A stretch of 38,166 bases of DNA from an uncultured Solirubrobacteraceae bacterium (lineage in GTDB: Bacteria; Actinomycetota; Thermoleophilia; Solirubrobacterales; Solirubrobacteraceae): NCBI GenBank assembly GCA_902806205.1, contig CADCVR010000007.1:1-38166 (forward strand), written 5' to 3'. The first letter of the stretch is position 1. Each line of letters opens with the position of its first letter. Below, one piece after another: positions 17,255 to 26,013 of the stretch. A model generated the notes under the pieces. That model was given only the letters and a program-made list of their open reading frames with translations, was not told the origin of the DNA and did not search any database. A program made the position numbers and the translations under genes.

Positions 17255-18337
17255 ATGGAATCCGGAAGCTATCTCGCAGTCATCAAGGTCGTCGGCGTCG
17301 GCGGTGGCGGAACGAACGCGGTCAACCGGATGGTCGACGCAGGACTGCGCGGCGTCGAGTTCATCGCGTCGAACACCGACGCCCAGGCGCTGCAGATGTG
17401 CGACGCCGATATCAAGCTGAACATCGGCCATGATCTGACCAAGGGCCTGGGTGCCGGGGCCAACCCCGAGACGGGGTTCGGCGCCGCCGCCGAGTCGCGC
17501 GACGACATCAAGGAGGCGCTCAAGGGCGCCGACATGGTCTTCGTCACCGCGGGGGAGGGTGGCGGCACCGGCACGGGCGCGGCGCCCGTCATCGCCGAGA
17601 TCTCCAAGAACGAGATCGGCGCCCTGACCGTCGGGGTGGTCACGAAGCCCTTCGAGTTCGAGGGCACGCAGCGCATGCGCCAGGCCGACGAGGGCATTCA
17701 GCGCCTGCGCGAGGTCGTCGACACGCTCATCGTCATCCCGAACGAGAAGCTCCTGGCCATCGTGGAGCGCCGCACCACGATCCTCGAAGCCTTCCGCGAG
17801 GCCGACAACGTCCTGCGCCAGGGCGTCCAGGGCATCACCGACCTCATCACGATTCCCGGCCTGATCAACCTCGACTTCGCCGACGTGCGCACGATCATGT
17901 CCAACGCCGGGTCGGCGCTCATGGGCATCGGGACCTCCAGCGGGGAGAACCGAGCCGCCGACGCCGCGAAGGCGGCGATCTCCTCGCCGCTGCTCGAGGA
18001 GTCCGTCGAGGGCGCCACGGGCGTGCTGCTGAACATCACGGGTGGCCGAGATCTCGGGCTCTTCGAGGTCAACGAGGCGGCGGAGATCGTCCAGGGTGCC
18101 ACGGACCCGAACGCGAACATCATCTTCGGCTCGGTGATCGACGAGCAGATGGGCGATGACGTCCGGGTGACCGTCATCGCCACGGGTTTCGACCACGGGC
18201 GGGCCCGGCCGCGCGGGGCACGGGAGGAGACGCGCCGGTCGGCGGAACGGACCACCCGCGACCGCTCCCCGCGCGTCGAGCGCTCGTCGTTGGAGATCCG
18301 TGACGACGACATCGACATCCCGCCGTTCTTGAGGTAA
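17255..18337 (+). CDS. ftsZ: Cell division GTPase FtsZ
   Basis: 360 residues. FtsZ polymerises into the Z ring and recruits the divisome. The nucleotide site is intact: [13 protein letters not shown] at the N-terminus, the tubulin signature G102-GGTGTG108, and the T7-loop residues in [12 protein letters not shown] linker rich in Arg and acidic residues (about 310-345) ends in the conserved peptide [10 protein letters not shown] that binds partners such as SepF. The last gene of the cluster, it is followed by three stem-loops. Confidence 0.98.
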   Translation: MESGSYLAVIKVVGVGGGGTNAVNRMVDAGLRGVEFIASNTDAQALQMCDADIKLNIGHDLTKGLGAGANPETGFGAAAESRDDIKEALKGADMVFVTAGEGGGTGTGAAPVIAEISKNEIGALTVGVVTKPFEFEGTQRMRQADEGIQRLREVVDTLIVIPNEKLLAIVERRTTILEAFREADNVLRQGVQGITDLITIPGLINLDFADVRTIMSNAGSALMGIGTSSGENRAADAAKAAISSPLLEESVEGATGVLLNITGGRDLGLFEVNEAAEIVQGATDPNANIIFGSVIDEQMGDDVRVTVIATGFDHGRARPRGAREETRRSAERTTRDRSPRVERSSLEIRDDDIDIPPFLR

Positions 18338-18358
18338 GCGGTTCGCAGTCGAACGTGA

Positions 18359-18417
18359 GCGTCGCCAAAGGCGACGCGAAGACCACCGCCCGCAGGGCGG
18401 TAGCAGTGGAGCGCCAC
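18359..18417 (+). terminator. Three tandem stem-loops after ftsZ
   Basis: Perfect stems follow each other: GCGTCGCC-AAA-GGCGACGC (18359-18377), ACCGCCC-GCA-GGGCGGT (18385-18401) and GTGG-AGCG-CCAC (18406-18417). There is no T-run, so if this ends transcription it would do so as a GC-rich hairpin cluster or with Rho. It could also stabilise the 3' end of ftsZ mRNA or be a dispersed palindromic repeat. The start is 22 bp after the ftsZ stop. Confidence 0.6.
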
Positions 18418-18541
18418 CGGTCCGGGCCGTCGCGGCGCCGGGGCTTGAGACAGAATGACCGCATTCGTGGGTCACTTTGTGCCAAACCCCCGCCCGCTCA
18501 CCGAGCGCCGTCCGCCCGACTTCATCGGCTTGAGCCTCGGC

Positions 18542-18547
18542 TAAACT
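18542..18547 (+). promoter_or_regulatory. -10 element for a leaderless dtxR-like transcript
   Basis: TAAACT ends 6 nt before the GTG at 18554, so the predicted first transcribed base coincides with the start codon. No convincing -35 is seen and no ribosome site precedes the GTG. Confidence 0.5.
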
Positions 18548-18553
18548 CTCGGC

Positions 18554-19246
18554 GTGCCCGTCTTCGTCAACGCCCGTCCGCTCGGGGCGGCGGTGGAGGA
18601 TTACACCAAGGCGATCTACGCCCTGGAGACGCGCGACGACAGCACGGCGGTCACGACGAACGCGCTGGCCGAGCGCCTCGGGGTCTCACCCGCGTCCGCG
18701 TCGGCGATGGTCAAGAAGCTCGACGGCCTCGGGCTCGTCGCCCACCAGCCCTATCACGGAGTGCAGCTGACCCCCGCAGGGCACAAGGTGGCGCTGGAGG
18801 TCCTGCGCCACCACCGCCTGCTCGAGCTCTACCTCACCCAGGAGCTCGGGCTGCCGTGGGATCGCGTCCACGCGGAGGCCGAGGTGCTCGAGCACGTGCT
18901 CTCCGAGGAGCTCGAGGCGCTCATCGCGGCCAAGCTCGGCGACCCGAGCGTCGACCCGCACGGTGACCCGATCCCGACCCGCGACGGCCACGTCGACGAG
19001 GCCTCGACCGACGCGCTCGACGCGCTGGCGCCCGGCCAGGCCGGCGTCTTCTGCCGCGTCTCGGACGCCGATCCGGAGATGCTGCGCTACCTCGCAGAGC
19101 GGGGGATCCGTCCCGGGGACGCGTTCGTCGTCGTCGACAAGCAGCCGTTCGGCGGCCCGACCTTCGCCCGCTTCGGCCCCGGCGCCGACGTGCACGTGCT
19201 CGGGGGCGACCTCGCCCGGGCGATGCGCGTCGAGCTGCGGACGTAG
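18554..19246 (+). CDS. DtxR/IdeR-family metal-dependent regulator
   Basis: 230 residues, the full three-domain length. An N-terminal winged helix (ALAERLGVSPASASAMVKKLDGLGLV, about residues 37-62) is followed by the dimerisation and metal-binding domain (HHRLLELYLTQ, EAEVLEHVLSEEL, LGDPSVDPHGDPIP) and an SH3/FeoA-like C-terminal domain. These proteins repress iron or manganese homeostasis genes when bound to Fe2+ or Mn2+. Which metal it senses cannot be told. The GTG start fits a leaderless transcript. It stands alone; the neighbour on the other strand converges 15 bp away. Confidence 0.88.
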   Translation: MPVFVNARPLGAAVEDYTKAIYALETRDDSTAVTTNALAERLGVSPASASAMVKKLDGLGLVAHQPYHGVQLTPAGHKVALEVLRHHRLLELYLTQELGLPWDRVHAEAEVLEHVLSEELEALIAAKLGDPSVDPHGDPIPTRDGHVDEASTDALDALAPGQAGVFCRVSDADPEMLRYLAERGIRPGDAFVVVDKQPFGGPTFARFGPGADVHVLGGDLARAMRVELRT

Positions 19247-19261
19247 CCCTCGGCTCAGGAC

Positions 19262-20302
19262 CTACCGCAGCGCCGACTTGATCGCCCGCTCGACCGCGTT
19301 GAAGCCGAACGAGCCCTCGAGGCGCGTGGTGATGCGACCCCGCTTGTCGACCGCGAAGAGCCAGGGCTCCGTCTTGAGGTTGAACGCCTCCAGCGGTGGG
19401 CGCAGGCCCTTGTCGACGACGTTGTCGACGTAGACCTCCTGGTGGATGAACTGCACTCGGTCTGAGTAGCTGCTCTTGAGCTGCTCGGTGACGTCGACGA
19501 CCGGGCCGCAGACGCGCGACTGGCACAGCTGCGGCGTGGCGAACAGCAGCACCGTGGGCTTCTTGCCGAGCACATCGGCGAAGGAGACCTCGTGCATCGT
19601 GCCGGGCGGTTCGCGGGTGTCGATCGCCTTGACGTCGCCGCCGGCGGAGGCCAGCGTGTCGGTCGCCACCGACGGCGGGCGCTCGCCCACGTCGGGGATC
19701 TTGTCCTGAGCGGGCCGCACGACCTCGACCTGCGAGCCGGCCGCGACGTCCTTCCCGGCGACCTTGGCCACGGCGAGCACGTCGTACATCCCGGGCTCGG
19801 CGAACGGCACGGTCGCCGCGTAGACCGCGGCGAACACGGACTCCTCGGTCGCGGCGGTCTTCGAGCGGAAGGGCGTGTCGGTGACGAGCAGGTCGGCGGG
19901 GGCGACGAACGGCCCGAGCGCCTTGGCCTTCCCGCCGCTCGGCGCGAGGTAGAGCGCCGTGGGCGCGTAGAGGAAGTTCGTCCCCTGGTCGATGAGGCCG
20001 AAGGCGAGGCGCTCGCGCTTGCCCGTGGTCAGCACGGAGCTCGCGAACGCGAGCTGCGGCCCCGTCGTGGTGATCGTGTTCGAGAGCTCCTGGAGCGTTC
20101 GCCCCTGCGTCGCGGGGAACGCGCCGGCAGTCACCGCGGTGGCCTTCGCCAGCTCGGCCCGCAGGCGCGCGTCCTGCGGCCCGCGCGGGGTCGGCGCGTC
20201 CCCGGAGGGCGCGGAGCCGCCGTCTCCGCCGCACCCGGCGGCGAGCAGCGCCACGGCGAGCAGGGCACGGCACGAGAGGTGACGTATCGAGCACTCGGAC
20301 AT
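19262..20302 (-). CDS. Thioredoxin-fold lipoprotein
   Basis: 346 residues from the ATG at 20302, which gives a short basic N-terminus, a hydrophobic stretch and the lipobox LAAGC followed by GGDGG. The middle part is beta-rich (GLIDQGTNFLYAPTALYL, EPGMYDVLAVA), like a small immunoglobulin-like domain. The C-terminal part, from about residue 225, has a thioredoxin-like order: KPTVLLFATPQLCQSRVCGPVVD with a CX4C pair, then TEPWLFAVDKRGRITTRLEG. CX4C instead of CXXC recalls SCO/copper-chaperone and DUF proteins more than a disulfide oxidoreductase. It is probably membrane-anchored outside the cell. It is divergent from gcvT, with 89 bp between. Confidence 0.7.
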   Translation of the reverse strand: MSECSIRHLSCRALLAVALLAAGCGGDGGSAPSGDAPTPRGPQDARLRAELAKATAVTAGAFPATQGRTLQELSNTITTTGPQLAFASSVLTTGKRERLAFGLIDQGTNFLYAPTALYLAPSGGKAKALGPFVAPADLLVTDTPFRSKTAATEESVFAAVYAATVPFAEPGMYDVLAVAKVAGKDVAAGSQVEVVRPAQDKIPDVGERPPSVATDTLASAGGDVKAIDTREPPGTMHEVSFADVLGKKPTVLLFATPQLCQSRVCGPVVDVTEQLKSSYSDRVQFIHQEVYVDNVVDKGLRPPLEAFNLKTEPWLFAVDKRGRITTRLEGSFGFNAVERAIKSALR

Positions 20303-20391
20303 CGCTTCAGCGTACGCGGCGCTCCCCCGGTACGTCACCGCTTGCCCCGACTGGAACTGCCGCCAGGCCGGTTGGTAGCGTGCCCGCTTTC

Positions 20392-21468
20392 ATGGACCCC
20401 GTCGGCCCCCCGCTCCGGACCCCCCTCTTCGACCGTCACGTCGCGGCGGGAGCCCGGGTCGTGCCGTTCGCGGGCTGGGAGATGCCCGTCCAGTACACCG
20501 GGGTGCTCGAGGAGCACCGCACGGTGCGCACCGCCGTCGGGGTCTTCGACGTCTCGCACATGGGCGAGGTGGAGACGACGGGCCCCGGTGCCGCGGACTT
20601 CCTCCAGCGCGTGCTCTCCAACGACGTCTCGAAGATGGCGCTGGGCGGCGCGCAGTACTCCCTGCTCTGTCGCGAGGACGGCGGGGTGCTCGACGACCTG
20701 TTCACCTACCGCCTCGGCCCGGAGCGCTACCTCACGGTGACCAACGCGGCCAACCACGCCAAGGATCTGGGCTGGCTGCAGCAGCACGCCGACGGCTTCG
20801 ACTGCACCGTCACCGACCGCGCGGGCGACTTCGCGATGCTCGCCGTCCAGGGTCCGCTGGCGCGGGAGACCGTGCAGGCGATGGCCGACAAGCCGCTTCC
20901 GGGGAAGTTCACCGCCGAGCCACGTACGATCCGCGGCCACGAGGTTCTCGTCTGCGGGACGGGCTACACGGGGGAGGACGGCGTCGAGCTGCTCATCCGG
21001 CCCGAGGACGCGGTGAACGTGTGGGACGAGCTGATGCGTCGCGGCGCCGCGCCCGCCGGCCTGGCCGCGCGCGACACCCTGCGCCTGGAGGTCTGCTTCC
21101 ACCTCTACGGCAACGACCTCATGGAGTCACGGGGGCCGATCGAGGCGGGCCTGGGCTGGGCCTGCAAGGAGGACACGGGCTTCATCGGCTCAGAGGCGGT
21201 CCGCGCCACCCGGGAGGCCGGGCCGGCGGAGAAGCTCGTGCCCTTCGTCATGACGGCCGGCGGCCTGGCGCGCCAGGGCAACCCGGTCGTGGGCGGCGGT
21301 GAAGTGACGTCGGGCACGATGGGGCCGTCGCTCGGCGTCGGCATCGGCATGGCCTACGTGCCGGCCGAGCGGGCCGCACCCGGAACCCCGCTGGAGATCG
21401 ACGTCCGCGGCAAGCAGCGCCCCGCCGAGGTCCACACCAAGCCGCTTTACACCAAGGAGAACGCCTAG
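20392..21468 (+). CDS. gcvT: Glycine cleavage T protein (aminomethyltransferase)
   Basis: 358 residues from the ATG at 20392; a GTG at 20380 is in frame, but TAGCGT at 20376-20381 looks like the -10 element, which makes the ATG more likely. GcvT releases ammonia from the H-protein-bound aminomethyl group and forms 5,10-methylene-THF. Diagnostic blocks are LFDRHVAAGARVVPFAGWEMPVQY in the N-terminus, FDVSHMGEV, NAANHAKDLGWL, GTGYTGEDGVE and LAARDTLRLE. It is the first gene of the operon, and its stop abuts the gcvH ATG with no gap. Confidence 0.96.
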   Translation: MDPVGPPLRTPLFDRHVAAGARVVPFAGWEMPVQYTGVLEEHRTVRTAVGVFDVSHMGEVETTGPGAADFLQRVLSNDVSKMALGGAQYSLLCREDGGVLDDLFTYRLGPERYLTVTNAANHAKDLGWLQQHADGFDCTVTDRAGDFAMLAVQGPLARETVQAMADKPLPGKFTAEPRTIRGHEVLVCGTGYTGEDGVELLIRPEDAVNVWDELMRRGAAPAGLAARDTLRLEVCFHLYGNDLMESRGPIEAGLGWACKEDTGFIGSEAVRATREAGPAEKLVPFVMTAGGLARQGNPVVGGGEVTSGTMGPSLGVGIGMAYVPAERAAPGTPLEIDVRGKQRPAEVHTKPLYTKENA

Positions 21469-21855
21469 ATGGCCGACGCAAGCTATCCCGAGGACCTGCT
21501 CTACCACCCCGAGCACGACTGGGCACGGATCGACGGGGAGATTGCCACGCTCGGCATCACCTGGTACGCCCAGGACGCGCTGGGCGAGATCGTCTTCTTC
21601 GACCCGCCCGAGGTGGGGACCACGATCAGCAAGGACGCCCCCTACGCCGAGGTGGAGTCCGTCAAGGCCGTCTCGGACGTCGTCGCGCCGCTCTCGGGCG
21701 AGATCGTCGAGGTCAACACCGCGCTCTCCGACACCCCCGAGAAGGTCAACGAGGACGTCTACGGTGAGGGCTGGCTCGTCAAGCTGCGCCTGAGCGATCC
21801 CTCCGAACGCGACGCGCTGCTCAGCCAGGCCGACTACGTGGCTACGCTCGGGTAG
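21469..21855 (+). CDS. gcvH: Glycine cleavage H protein
   Basis: 128 residues, the usual length. The lipoyl attachment lysine is K66 in AEVESVKAVSDV. HDWARIDGEIATLGIT and GEIVEVN match the H-protein fold. It shuttles the methylamine group between the P, T and L proteins. No L-protein gene is in the window, so dihydrolipoamide dehydrogenase must be supplied from elsewhere. Its TAG overlaps the GTG of gcvPA by 1 bp. Confidence 0.97.
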   Translation: MADASYPEDLLYHPEHDWARIDGEIATLGITWYAQDALGEIVFFDPPEVGTTISKDAPYAEVESVKAVSDVVAPLSGEIVEVNTALSDTPEKVNEDVYGEGWLVKLRLSDPSERDALLSQADYVATLG

Positions 21856-23234
21856 TGAGCCGCTACACCACGACGACCGAGGCCGATCTGGCCGCGATGC
21901 TCGAGACCATCGGGGTCTCCTCGCTCGAGGAGCTCTTCGACCGCCAGATCCCCGAGGGCGTCCGCCTGCGCGAGCGACTCGACCTGCCAGAGGGCAAGTC
22001 CGAGCAGGACGTCTACCGCCACCTGCGCGCTCTCGCCGCGAAGAACACGAGCGCCGAGGACGAGCTGACGTTCCTCGGGGCCGGCATGTACGACCACTAC
22101 GTGCCGGCGGTCGTCGACATGCTCATGTCGCGCTCGGAGTTCCTCACGCCCTACACCCCGTACCAGCCCGAGATATCGCAGGGCGGGCTGCAGGTCATGT
22201 TCGAGTACCAGACGGCGATCTCCGAGCTCACGGGCCTGGCGGTCTCCAACGCGTCGGTCTACGAGGGGCCGAGCGCCGTCGCCGCCGCGGGGTACCTCGC
22301 GAAGCTCACGAACCAGAAGGGGAAGTTCGTCGCCTCGGCCGGCCTGCACCCGCACTCCCTGGAGACGCTGCGCACCTACGCCCACGGCTACGACATCGAG
22401 GTCGTCGAAGTACCGCTGCGTGACGGGGTGACCGACGCGGAACGCTGGTCGGCGTGCATCGACGGCGACACGAGCGCCGTCTTCTTCGCCCAGCCGAACT
22501 TCCTGGGCGCCGTGGAGGACGCCGAGGCGCTGAGCGCCGCCGCGAAGGACTCACCCGCCGTCGTCGTCGCGCAGGTCGATCCGATCACGCTCGGCGTGCT
22601 CAAGCCTCCGGGCGAGTGCGGCGTCGATGTCGCCGTCGGGGAGGGGCAGTCGCTCGGCCAGCGCCTGGACTTCGGCGGGCCCTCGTTCGGCTTCTTCGCC
22701 GCGACCGAGGCCTACCTGCGACGCATGCCGGGCCGCATCGCCGGCGAGACGACCGACGTCGACGGGCGACGGGGCTTCGTGCTGACCCTCCAGACCCGCG
22801 AGCAGCACATCCGCCGCGAGAAGGCCACGTCGAACATCTGCACCTCCCAGGCGCTCAACGCGCTCGGTGGCGTGGTCTACCTGAGTTGGCTCGGCAAGGA
22901 CGGGCTGGTCGAGCTCGGCGAGCTGCTCGTCCAGCGAACGCACTACGCGCGCGAGACGCTCGCGGCGCTCCCGGGCGTCGAGAAGCTGCACTCCCAGCCC
23001 GTGGTCCGGGAGTTCGCGCTCCTCCTCGACGTCCCCGACGTCGGCGCGGTCGTCCGCCGCTGCCAGGAGCACGGCGTCAACCCGGGTCTGGCGCTGTCCG
23101 CACCGCACCCGCCCGGCCTGCTCGTCGCGCTGACCGAGCAGCGCACGAAGGCCGACATCGACCGCCTGGCCGAGGTGCTCGGCGCCGCGATCACCGCGGA
23201 GCGAAGCGGCGCCCGGCAGGAGGTCGCGGCATGA
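21855..23234 (+). CDS. gcvPA: Glycine decarboxylase subunit 1 (GcvPA)
   Basis: 459 residues starting at GTG 21855. The P protein is split into two subunits here, as in many Gram-positive and thermophilic bacteria. Subunit 1 has the family's LGAGMYDHYVPAVV, YTPYQPEISQGGLQVMFEYQT and LTGLAVSNASVYEG blocks and REKATSNICTSQAL further on. Together with subunit 2 it decarboxylates glycine with PLP and passes the methylamine to lipoyl-GcvH. The stop overlaps the gcvPB ATG by 4 bp. Confidence 0.97.
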   Translation: MSRYTTTTEADLAAMLETIGVSSLEELFDRQIPEGVRLRERLDLPEGKSEQDVYRHLRALAAKNTSAEDELTFLGAGMYDHYVPAVVDMLMSRSEFLTPYTPYQPEISQGGLQVMFEYQTAISELTGLAVSNASVYEGPSAVAAAGYLAKLTNQKGKFVASAGLHPHSLETLRTYAHGYDIEVVEVPLRDGVTDAERWSACIDGDTSAVFFAQPNFLGAVEDAEALSAAAKDSPAVVVAQVDPITLGVLKPPGECGVDVAVGEGQSLGQRLDFGGPSFGFFAATEAYLRRMPGRIAGETTDVDGRRGFVLTLQTREQHIRREKATSNICTSQALNALGGVVYLSWLGKDGLVELGELLVQRTHYARETLAALPGVEKLHSQPVVREFALLLDVPDVGAVVRRCQEHGVNPGLALSAPHPPGLLVALTEQRTKADIDRLAEVLGAAITAERSGARQEVAA

Positions 23235-24799
23235 CGCTCGTCAGCGAGAACAGCCTGCGGGGCGATCCCGGGGTGGAGCGCGAGACGCCGCACCCGGACG
23301 TGCCCGTGGGCGCGAGCGCCGAGAGCGCGCAGCAGCGTGAGCACGCGACGACGATCTTCGAGAAGGGAGCTCCCGGCCGCCGCGCGTTTGCGTGCCCCGA
23401 CACGGATGTGCCCGTCGTGGACGGCGTGCTGCCGGAGCGCTTCCGCCGCGCGCGGCCTGCCCGCCTGCCGGAGGTGTCAGAGCCCGAGCTCGTGCGCCAC
23501 TACGTGCGCCTGAGCAAGCGCAACTACGATCTCGACTCGGGCTTCTATCCGCTCGGCTCGTGCACGATGAAGCACAACCCGCGCCTGCACGAGAAGGTCG
23601 CGGCGCTCGCGGGCCACGCCCGCCTGCACCCGCTGCAGCGTCCCGAGCACGCCCAGGGCGCGCTCGAGCTGATGCACCGCCTCGAGCACGCGCTCGGCCA
23701 GATCGCCGGCCTGCCGCACGTCTCGCTGCAGCCCTCCGCGGGCTCCCACGGCGAGCTGCTCGGCGTGCTGCTGACCCGTGCCTACCACGAGGCGCGCGGC
23801 GAGCGGCGCGCGAAGGTCCTCACGCCGGACACCGCCCACGGCACGAACCCGGCGACGGTCACGATGGCCGGGTTCGACGTCGTCCGCGTGGCCACGAACG
23901 AGCAGGGGGGCGTCGACCTGGACGACCTGAGGTCCAAGGCGGACGAGCACGTCGCCTGCCTGATGCTCACGAACCCCAACACGCTGGGAGTCTTCGACGC
24001 GAACATCGAGGAGATCGCCCGCATCGTCCACGACGTCGGCGGAACGCTGTACTACGACGGGGCGAACCTCAACGCCGTGATGGGGATCTCGCGGCCGGGC
24101 GACATGGGCTTCGACATCGTCCACTACAACCTGCACAAGTCGTTCACCCAGCCCCACGGGGGCGGCGGGCCCGGCTCGGGCCCGATCGCGGTCTCCGACC
24201 GCCTCGCGCCGTTCCTGCCCAAGCCGCTCGTGATCCGTGGGGACGACGGTCGCTTCACGCTCGACTACGACCGGCCGCAGTCCGTCGGCCGCCTGCGCGG
24301 ATTCCAGGGCAACTACGGCGTCTTCGTGCGCGCCTACGCCTACATCTGCTCGCTCGGGGCCGAGGGGCTCAAGGACGCGTCGGAGACCGCGGTGCTCAAC
24401 GCGAACTACCTCCTGGCCAAGCTCCGCGAGCTCGACACGGAGCACCGCATCCCGCTGGCCTTCGGGCAGCTGTGCATGCACGAGTTCGTCCTCTCGGGTG
24501 CGCCGATGAAGCGGGAGCTCGGCATCCGCACGCTCGACCTGGCCAAGCGGCTGCTCGACCACGGCTACCACCCGCCGACGGTCTACTTCCCGCTGCTGGT
24601 CGACGAGGCGCTGCTGCTCGAGCCGACCGAGACGGAGACCAAGGAGACGCTCGACGCGTTCGCCGAGTCGATGGTGGCGATCCTCGCCGAGGCCGCCGAG
24701 GATCCGGCCGTCGCGCAGAACGCGCCGTACACGACGCCCGTGCGCCGCCTCGACGAGGCAGGAGCCGCGAAGCGTCCGGTCATCCGCCAGCCGCTGTAG
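23231..24799 (+). CDS. gcvPB: Glycine decarboxylase subunit 2 (GcvPB)
   Basis: 522 residues from the ATG at 23231. This is the PLP-binding half: the Schiff-base lysine is K303 in HYNLHKSFTQPHGGGGPG. YPLGSCTMKHNPR, QPSAGSHGELLG and TPDTAHGTNPATV are also diagnostic. About 60 residues precede the conserved region, slightly longer than usual, and contain an acidic, low-complexity stretch (ASAESAQQREH). It is the last gene of the operon; no terminator with a T-run follows. Confidence 0.97.
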   Translation: MTLVSENSLRGDPGVERETPHPDVPVGASAESAQQREHATTIFEKGAPGRRAFACPDTDVPVVDGVLPERFRRARPARLPEVSEPELVRHYVRLSKRNYDLDSGFYPLGSCTMKHNPRLHEKVAALAGHARLHPLQRPEHAQGALELMHRLEHALGQIAGLPHVSLQPSAGSHGELLGVLLTRAYHEARGERRAKVLTPDTAHGTNPATVTMAGFDVVRVATNEQGGVDLDDLRSKADEHVACLMLTNPNTLGVFDANIEEIARIVHDVGGTLYYDGANLNAVMGISRPGDMGFDIVHYNLHKSFTQPHGGGGPGSGPIAVSDRLAPFLPKPLVIRGDDGRFTLDYDRPQSVGRLRGFQGNYGVFVRAYAYICSLGAEGLKDASETAVLNANYLLAKLRELDTEHRIPLAFGQLCMHEFVLSGAPMKRELGIRTLDLAKRLLDHGYHPPTVYFPLLVDEALLLEPTETETKETLDAFAESMVAILAEAAEDPAVAQNAPYTTPVRRLDEAGAAKRPVIRQPL

Positions 24800-24988
24800 G
24801 GGCGGTCGCCTCCTCCGCGCCGGCTGGACCGGGTGGCCGCTGGACGGCGAACAGCAGGTGCGCCTCACCGACGTGGTCGAACAGACGACGTAGCCGGACG
24901 GCTGGGTCGGCTTCTCCCTCCACGCGCCGATGATGGCACGGAGCGGTCCATGGCCGGACGCGGGACGGCCGCATGCCGGGCCGGACGC

Positions 24989-25130
24989 TAGCTCCGCGCT
25001 GATGCGGATCTTCAGCGGCGTCCAGCCCACCGGCGCCGTGGAGGTCGACGATGCAGTAGATCGCGGGCATCCCCCGGTCCTGGCCCTCGACGTACTGGCG
25101 GATCGCCCCGATGTAGTTGCCCAGGTGCTC
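24989..25130 (+). pseudogene. Rearranged trpS 5' fragment with inverted codons 13-43
   Basis: TAGCTC (24989-24994) and the ATG at 25002 copy the intact trpS promoter and start. Bases 25002-25037 match the first 12 trpS codons with two mismatches. Bases 25038-25130 are the reverse complement of trpS 26051-26142, with five mismatches in 92 and a perfect 55-nt stretch (25075-25129 against 26051-26105). The inverted piece follows exactly where the sense piece stops. It cannot encode TrpS. The region before it, 24800-24988, holds no gene I can recognise; a short open stretch there is broken by a stop and could be another remnant. Confidence 0.8.
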
Positions 25131-25219
25131 TGTCAGCGGAGGGCGAACGCATCACGAGTCGTCCTGCAGTGGCGCTGGCAGGCGTCGTTCCAGTGCCCAA
25201 CCGACACCGTCATACGCGG

Positions 25220-25225
25220 TAGCCT
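25220..25225 (+). promoter_or_regulatory. -10 element of the toxin-antitoxin operon
   Basis: TAGCCT ends 6 nt before the ATG at 25232, the spacing of a leaderless transcript. No clear -35 is visible. Antitoxins of this type normally repress their own promoter. Confidence 0.45.
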
Positions 25226-25231
25226 TCGCGT

Positions 25232-25486
25232 ATGACGATGCTGACCTTCCGGGTGCCCGACGACGAGGCGGTCGAGCTGCGGCGGTGGGCCGAGACGCTG
25301 GGCGTCGACCGGTCGGCGTTCCTGCGCGAGGCGCTTCACCGCTACATCGTCGCCCTGCGAAGCGAGCAGGACGCGGAGGCGTGGGCGCGAAGCCCGGCCA
25401 CCGCCGAGGAGCTGTCGCTGGCACAGGCCGCTGACTGGGGGCCGGCGGAGGACTGGAGCGACTGGGTCGACGATGCGCCGCGGTGA
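25232..25486 (+). CDS. Ribbon-helix-helix antitoxin (MazE/CopG-like)
   Basis: 84 residues. The N-terminus MTMLTFRVPDDEAVELRRWAETLGVDRSAFLREAL fits a ribbon-helix-helix fold: a short beta strand, then two helices separated by a turn. The acidic, Trp-rich C-terminus (WGPAEDWSDWVDD) is the kind of flexible segment that wraps around and inhibits the toxin. It overlaps the toxin gene by 14 bp. It should bind its own promoter as a dimer. Nothing indicates a defect in the gene. Confidence 0.8.
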   Translation: MTMLTFRVPDDEAVELRRWAETLGVDRSAFLREALHRYIVALRSEQDAEAWARSPATAEELSLAQAADWGPAEDWSDWVDDAPR

Positions 25487-25781
25487 GATCTGGTTCGCGA
25501 CGACTCCCGGTGGCGACCGCCCGGTCCTCGTGCTGACCCGCGACCCCGTCGCCGACCGCATCGGGTCGGTGGTCGTGGCCGCGCTCACGCGGACGACACG
25601 AGGGCTCGTCTCCGAGCTCCAGCTCACCCCCGAGGCGGACGGCGTGCCGAGCGCGTGCGTCGTCAACTTCGACAACGTCCACACCCTCCCTCGCCCGGCG
25701 TTCCGCCGTCGGGTCACGGCGCTTCGGCCACCGCGCATGGCCGAGGCGTGCTGTGCGCTGCGCGACGCGACGGGCTGCTGA
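25473..25781 (+). CDS. MazF/PemK-family endoribonuclease toxin
   Basis: 102 residues. MRRGEIWFATTPGGDRPVLVLTRD is the family's N-terminal strand pair and loop, followed by VVVAALTRTTRGLVSEL and a VVNFDNVHTLPR block. MazF toxins cleave single-stranded mRNA at short motifs under stress; the cleavage motif of this one cannot be predicted. The C-terminus contains three Cys residues, which is not typical. The pair lies between the rearranged trpS fragment and intact trpS. Confidence 0.85.
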   Translation: MRRGEIWFATTPGGDRPVLVLTRDPVADRIGSVVVAALTRTTRGLVSELQLTPEADGVPSACVVNFDNVHTLPRPAFRRRVTALRPPRMAEACCALRDATGC

Positions 25782-25955
25782 GCTGCTTGCAGCCGGTCAT
25801 CTGCCAGGTGTGCTGCAGCGCGCCGCCGCGTCGGCCAGGCTGTGCTCGACCAGGGCGCGGGGGATGGAGGCTCAGGAGCATCGGACTCGCAGCCGGGGGA
25901 GCCGTCGCGGACGGCGTTGACCTGAGCGGCCGGACACGGCCTCGCGATCTTGAGC

Positions 25956-26004
25956 AGGTCTGTCAGGCCGCCGACAGACCTCGGCAGGCAGGCCCCGCTA
26001 GCTT
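25956..26004 (+). promoter_or_regulatory. trpS promoter with upstream inverted repeat
   Basis: A perfect inverted repeat AGGTCTGTC-N8-GACAGACCT (25956-25981) stands directly before the trpS promoter, whose -10 is TAGCTT (25999-26004), 9 nt before the ATG. The repeat covers the position expected for the -35, so it could be an operator; it could also form an RNA hairpin ending the mazF transcript. No T-box or TRAP signature is seen. The rest of the 25782-25955 gap shows nothing. Confidence 0.5.
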
Positions 26005-26013
26005 GCCGCGCTG

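Noticed and set aside
18338-18553. tRNA or other stable RNA gene after ftsZ
   Set aside because: The stem-loops do not form a cloverleaf and no conserved T-loop sequence or anticodon arm can be found. No tRNA or rRNA gene was seen elsewhere in the window.
20303-20391. Glycine riboswitch before gcvT
   Set aside because: The interval is only 89 bp, promoter and start are nearly adjacent, and no tandem glycine aptamer features are present.
25782-26013. T-box leader of trpS
   Set aside because: No T-box bulge sequence or antiterminator is seen and the promoter is 9 nt before the start.
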